Shown: in pieces, positions 61,801-64,000 of the stretch
Position numbering within the stretch: position 1 is the stretch's first letter
Layout of the letters: every line of letters begins with the position of its first letter
NCBI GenBank assembly: GCA_037013685.1
Contig: CM072887.1
Coordinates: 39,359,154 to 39,423,153, forward strand
DNA length: 64,000 nt
Direction of reading: 5' to 3'
From: Acridotheres tristis
Lineage: Eukaryota; Chordata; Aves; Passeriformes; Sturnidae
Made by a program: the position numbers and the translations under genes
The notes under the pieces: model-generated
Told to the model about the DNA's origin: nothing
Databases searched by the model: none
Seen by the model: the letters and a program-made list of their open reading frames with translations, nothing else

Positions 61801-64000
61801 CCTGCTCAAAGGACACTGCGTAGAGAGTAAGTTGTCTGTCCAGTTAAGTCTTTCCCAGACTTATTTTGCAGAAAGGCAGCAGAAAAAGATCCCTAGAAAG
61901 ATGTAAAGATGGAAAGAATACAACTCCCACACTGCCAACCTACAATACTGCTCTTGTAGTTAGAAATGCCTTCGGGTGCAGGTAGCGCTGAGAAGTTGCT
62001 AACTAGTCACTGTAATGCTCAGAGCTAGAGACAGACATTCTTTCAAATTTCATGGAACTCAAAAGAATCTGCACAGGCTGAATGGAGCCTACAGCAGTTG
62101 CTCTTGTGGTTTTTTTATACTGCATTACAGATGGAAAGAAGACAGTAAAGCAATTCTGCCATGTGGATGTGCCTGTGGTAGGAAGGAAACACCAAGAGAA
62201 TAGAGAAGAGATGTTCCAATTCACCAGTCTACGGAGGTCTCTGATCTGCTTTTTGGCACTTTAAGGGATTGAACTGGTTCAGCAGGCAGGATGTCATCTG
62301 AGTTAGAGAATCTAATAAAAGAAGTCATACCTGTCAAGATCTTTTTTTTCCAAAAGGCTGCTCTGAATCAATACACTGGAGATAACTGTGTTGAACAAGA
62401 CTAGCAGGAGCAAGGGTTGTTTTGATAGTTATGAATTCATGACCTTCTCCCTCAGCAACACTGTGACTTGAAGCTGAAATATTCTTGGTGGCTGGAACAG
62501 TAAATCTCAGAAATGGGGAGGGAGGGAGTCACGTGGGGAGGAAGCAGATGAAAGGCCATGGGTCATAGCAGGGAGTGCACAGTGCCACGAAGATTAAATT
62601 TCCCTAGACCTGTTGTAGCCACTTTTCACGATCCTATGGGATCCTTTATGGATCACAGAGAAGAGCACAGCTGTTATTTTTTATTGTGGCCAAGCAAGCT
62701 GTCTGTCCCTACCAGAATAGGCCACCACATTTTTTCCCCAGCTTCTCTTCCTTTCATGTGTGTTACAAACTGAGAACACCACTCAGTATTCTCAGGAAAA
62801 ATATAAAAATATTAAAAAAGTCATTAGGATGTGATTATTTTCTAAGCATGATAAGTGGAGGATGAAATTGCCCTGACTCAGCCATAGAAAAAGCCTTTAT
62901 TCCATGTCTAAGTGGTCATCCAGACACTGCAGTGAAACCCTCATCACTTAGTAGAGGCAAATGAAAAGTTATCAGGAATTCATGCTGATTTACATTTGGG
63001 AGACTCATCTCTGCCAATATCTGGATTGGAGCCAGCAATGCTGGGGTTGGAAAGTTGTCCAGCCTGTTATCTGTTCTCAGCTGCTGAGGTCTTGACAACC
63101 TGCTATGTGTATGTCATCTATAGTTTTCTTCATAATGAAGTCCACCTGAGTTAGAAATGGTTCAGTGTCCTGAATAATAAGTTTGATAATTCACAAGGAA
63201 GATTTAGTCAAGACATTGCTATTTTAAGACTAATGGTGGCATGTTTCCCACAAGTCAACATGGCAGCTGGGACAGAAGTTGTCAGTACCATTTCAAATGC
63301 TTTGGAAAGATATATGCTTATTTATTTGAAATCTTCTACAAGTCCTAAAGAAATAAAACAGGAAGGAAGTATAGAGGCAGCTGGTGCTTATAGCAAAGAC
63401 ATTATTTTGGTGTAACAAAGGTTTGGATAGAGTTAGTTCTTCAGAATGACACTGGAAAGAAGAGAGTGAATGCAACTGATGGCCATTTCTCTGGCTGAAT
63501 TATGCCCTGTGAGTTAAACCTGAGAGTTCTTGACAACATCCTTGTTTTCACTGTGACATTTGCTCAGACAGGGAGGAAAAATGTGATAAACAGCCTAAGC
63601 CAGTTCAAAATATACAAGAGCATTTTATGTTAGCAGGAGATCAATCTTTTCCTTTCTGCAAAACTTTCTGGAAGACAGCCAGCAGCCTTTAATTCCAGCA
63701 GTTATATATATATATATATATATATGCATTTTCAGACATTTGTATTCTAATGGCTCTTTAGTGTTTTGGGTTTTTTTTCCTTTCTTTATTTAAACTAATG
63801 ATATATATTTAATTGACCCTTCAGGGCATTAAACTAACTGTCTGAACATTTAGGAAAAACAGCCAAGTCTGACCTTGTGTCATAAAATGAGGGAGCTTGC
63901 CAGAGCTTGGACATAGAAGCCTTGTGCATGAGAGCTTGACCAAAACACAAGCAGAAATCTGATAGCTGAAGAAATACCCCGTGGTTAACAGCATGAAAAC
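58826..64000. other. Intergenic DNA to the right edge
   Basis: About 5.2 kb shows no credible exon, RNA gene or recognised mobile element. A CA-type tract (actcacactcacacacacat) lies at about 60499..60520, and a TA microsatellite at 63703..63725. Confidence 0.6.
63703..63725. repeat. TA dinucleotide microsatellite
   Basis: Eleven TA units plus one T without interruption. Length is likely to be polymorphic. Confidence 0.95.

Overview
This window is vertebrate nuclear DNA, almost certainly from a bird and most likely a passerine. It contains several CR1 LINE 3' ends, including copies resembling the CR1-J2 type common in passerines. It also contains LTRs of the passerine ERVL type, with the recognisable end that reads like 'ggttaaaccatgaca'. 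There is one large CpG island. Nearly all open frames in the window are chance frames in non-coding DNA.

Left third (1 to about 21.3 kb): the 5' part of one gene on the minus strand, identified as FRMD1 (FERM domain-containing protein 1). Two coding exons are clear. The first, 11126..11031, carries the start codon and the first strands of the FERM F1 lobe. The second, 6275..6185, continues the same lobe with exact phase and consensus splice sites. The promoter is the CpG island at about 20.2-21.5 kb, with GC boxes just upstream of a probable 5'UTR exon that ends at a GTGAGT donor at 21240. A 51-nt candidate UTR exon lies at 15198..15148. A 22-nt candidate microexon at 10576..10555 would shift the frame and stop translation early. 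No further FRMD1 exon was found between 1 and 6184, so the rest of the gene lies beyond the left edge.

Right two thirds (21.5 to 64 kb): no credible gene was found. This appears to be intergenic DNA upstream of FRMD1. It holds CR1 fragments near 35.2-35.9, 48.5, 53.1 and 55.9 kb, and another sits in a FRMD1 intron at 9.6 kb. A nearly emptied 72-bp LTR is nested inside the 35-kb CR1. A fuller solo LTR with a long TTC tract lies at 58.3-58.8 kb beside a short CpG-rich patch. Several perfect short inverted repeats and minor tandem repeats are also present.

I saw no prokaryotic-type system, CRISPR array, rRNA or tRNA gene. The items most worth checking are the candidate frame-shifting microexon, the short upstream ORFs in the FRMD1 leader, and the nested LTR remnant. 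I cannot name the species or confirm conservation without a search.
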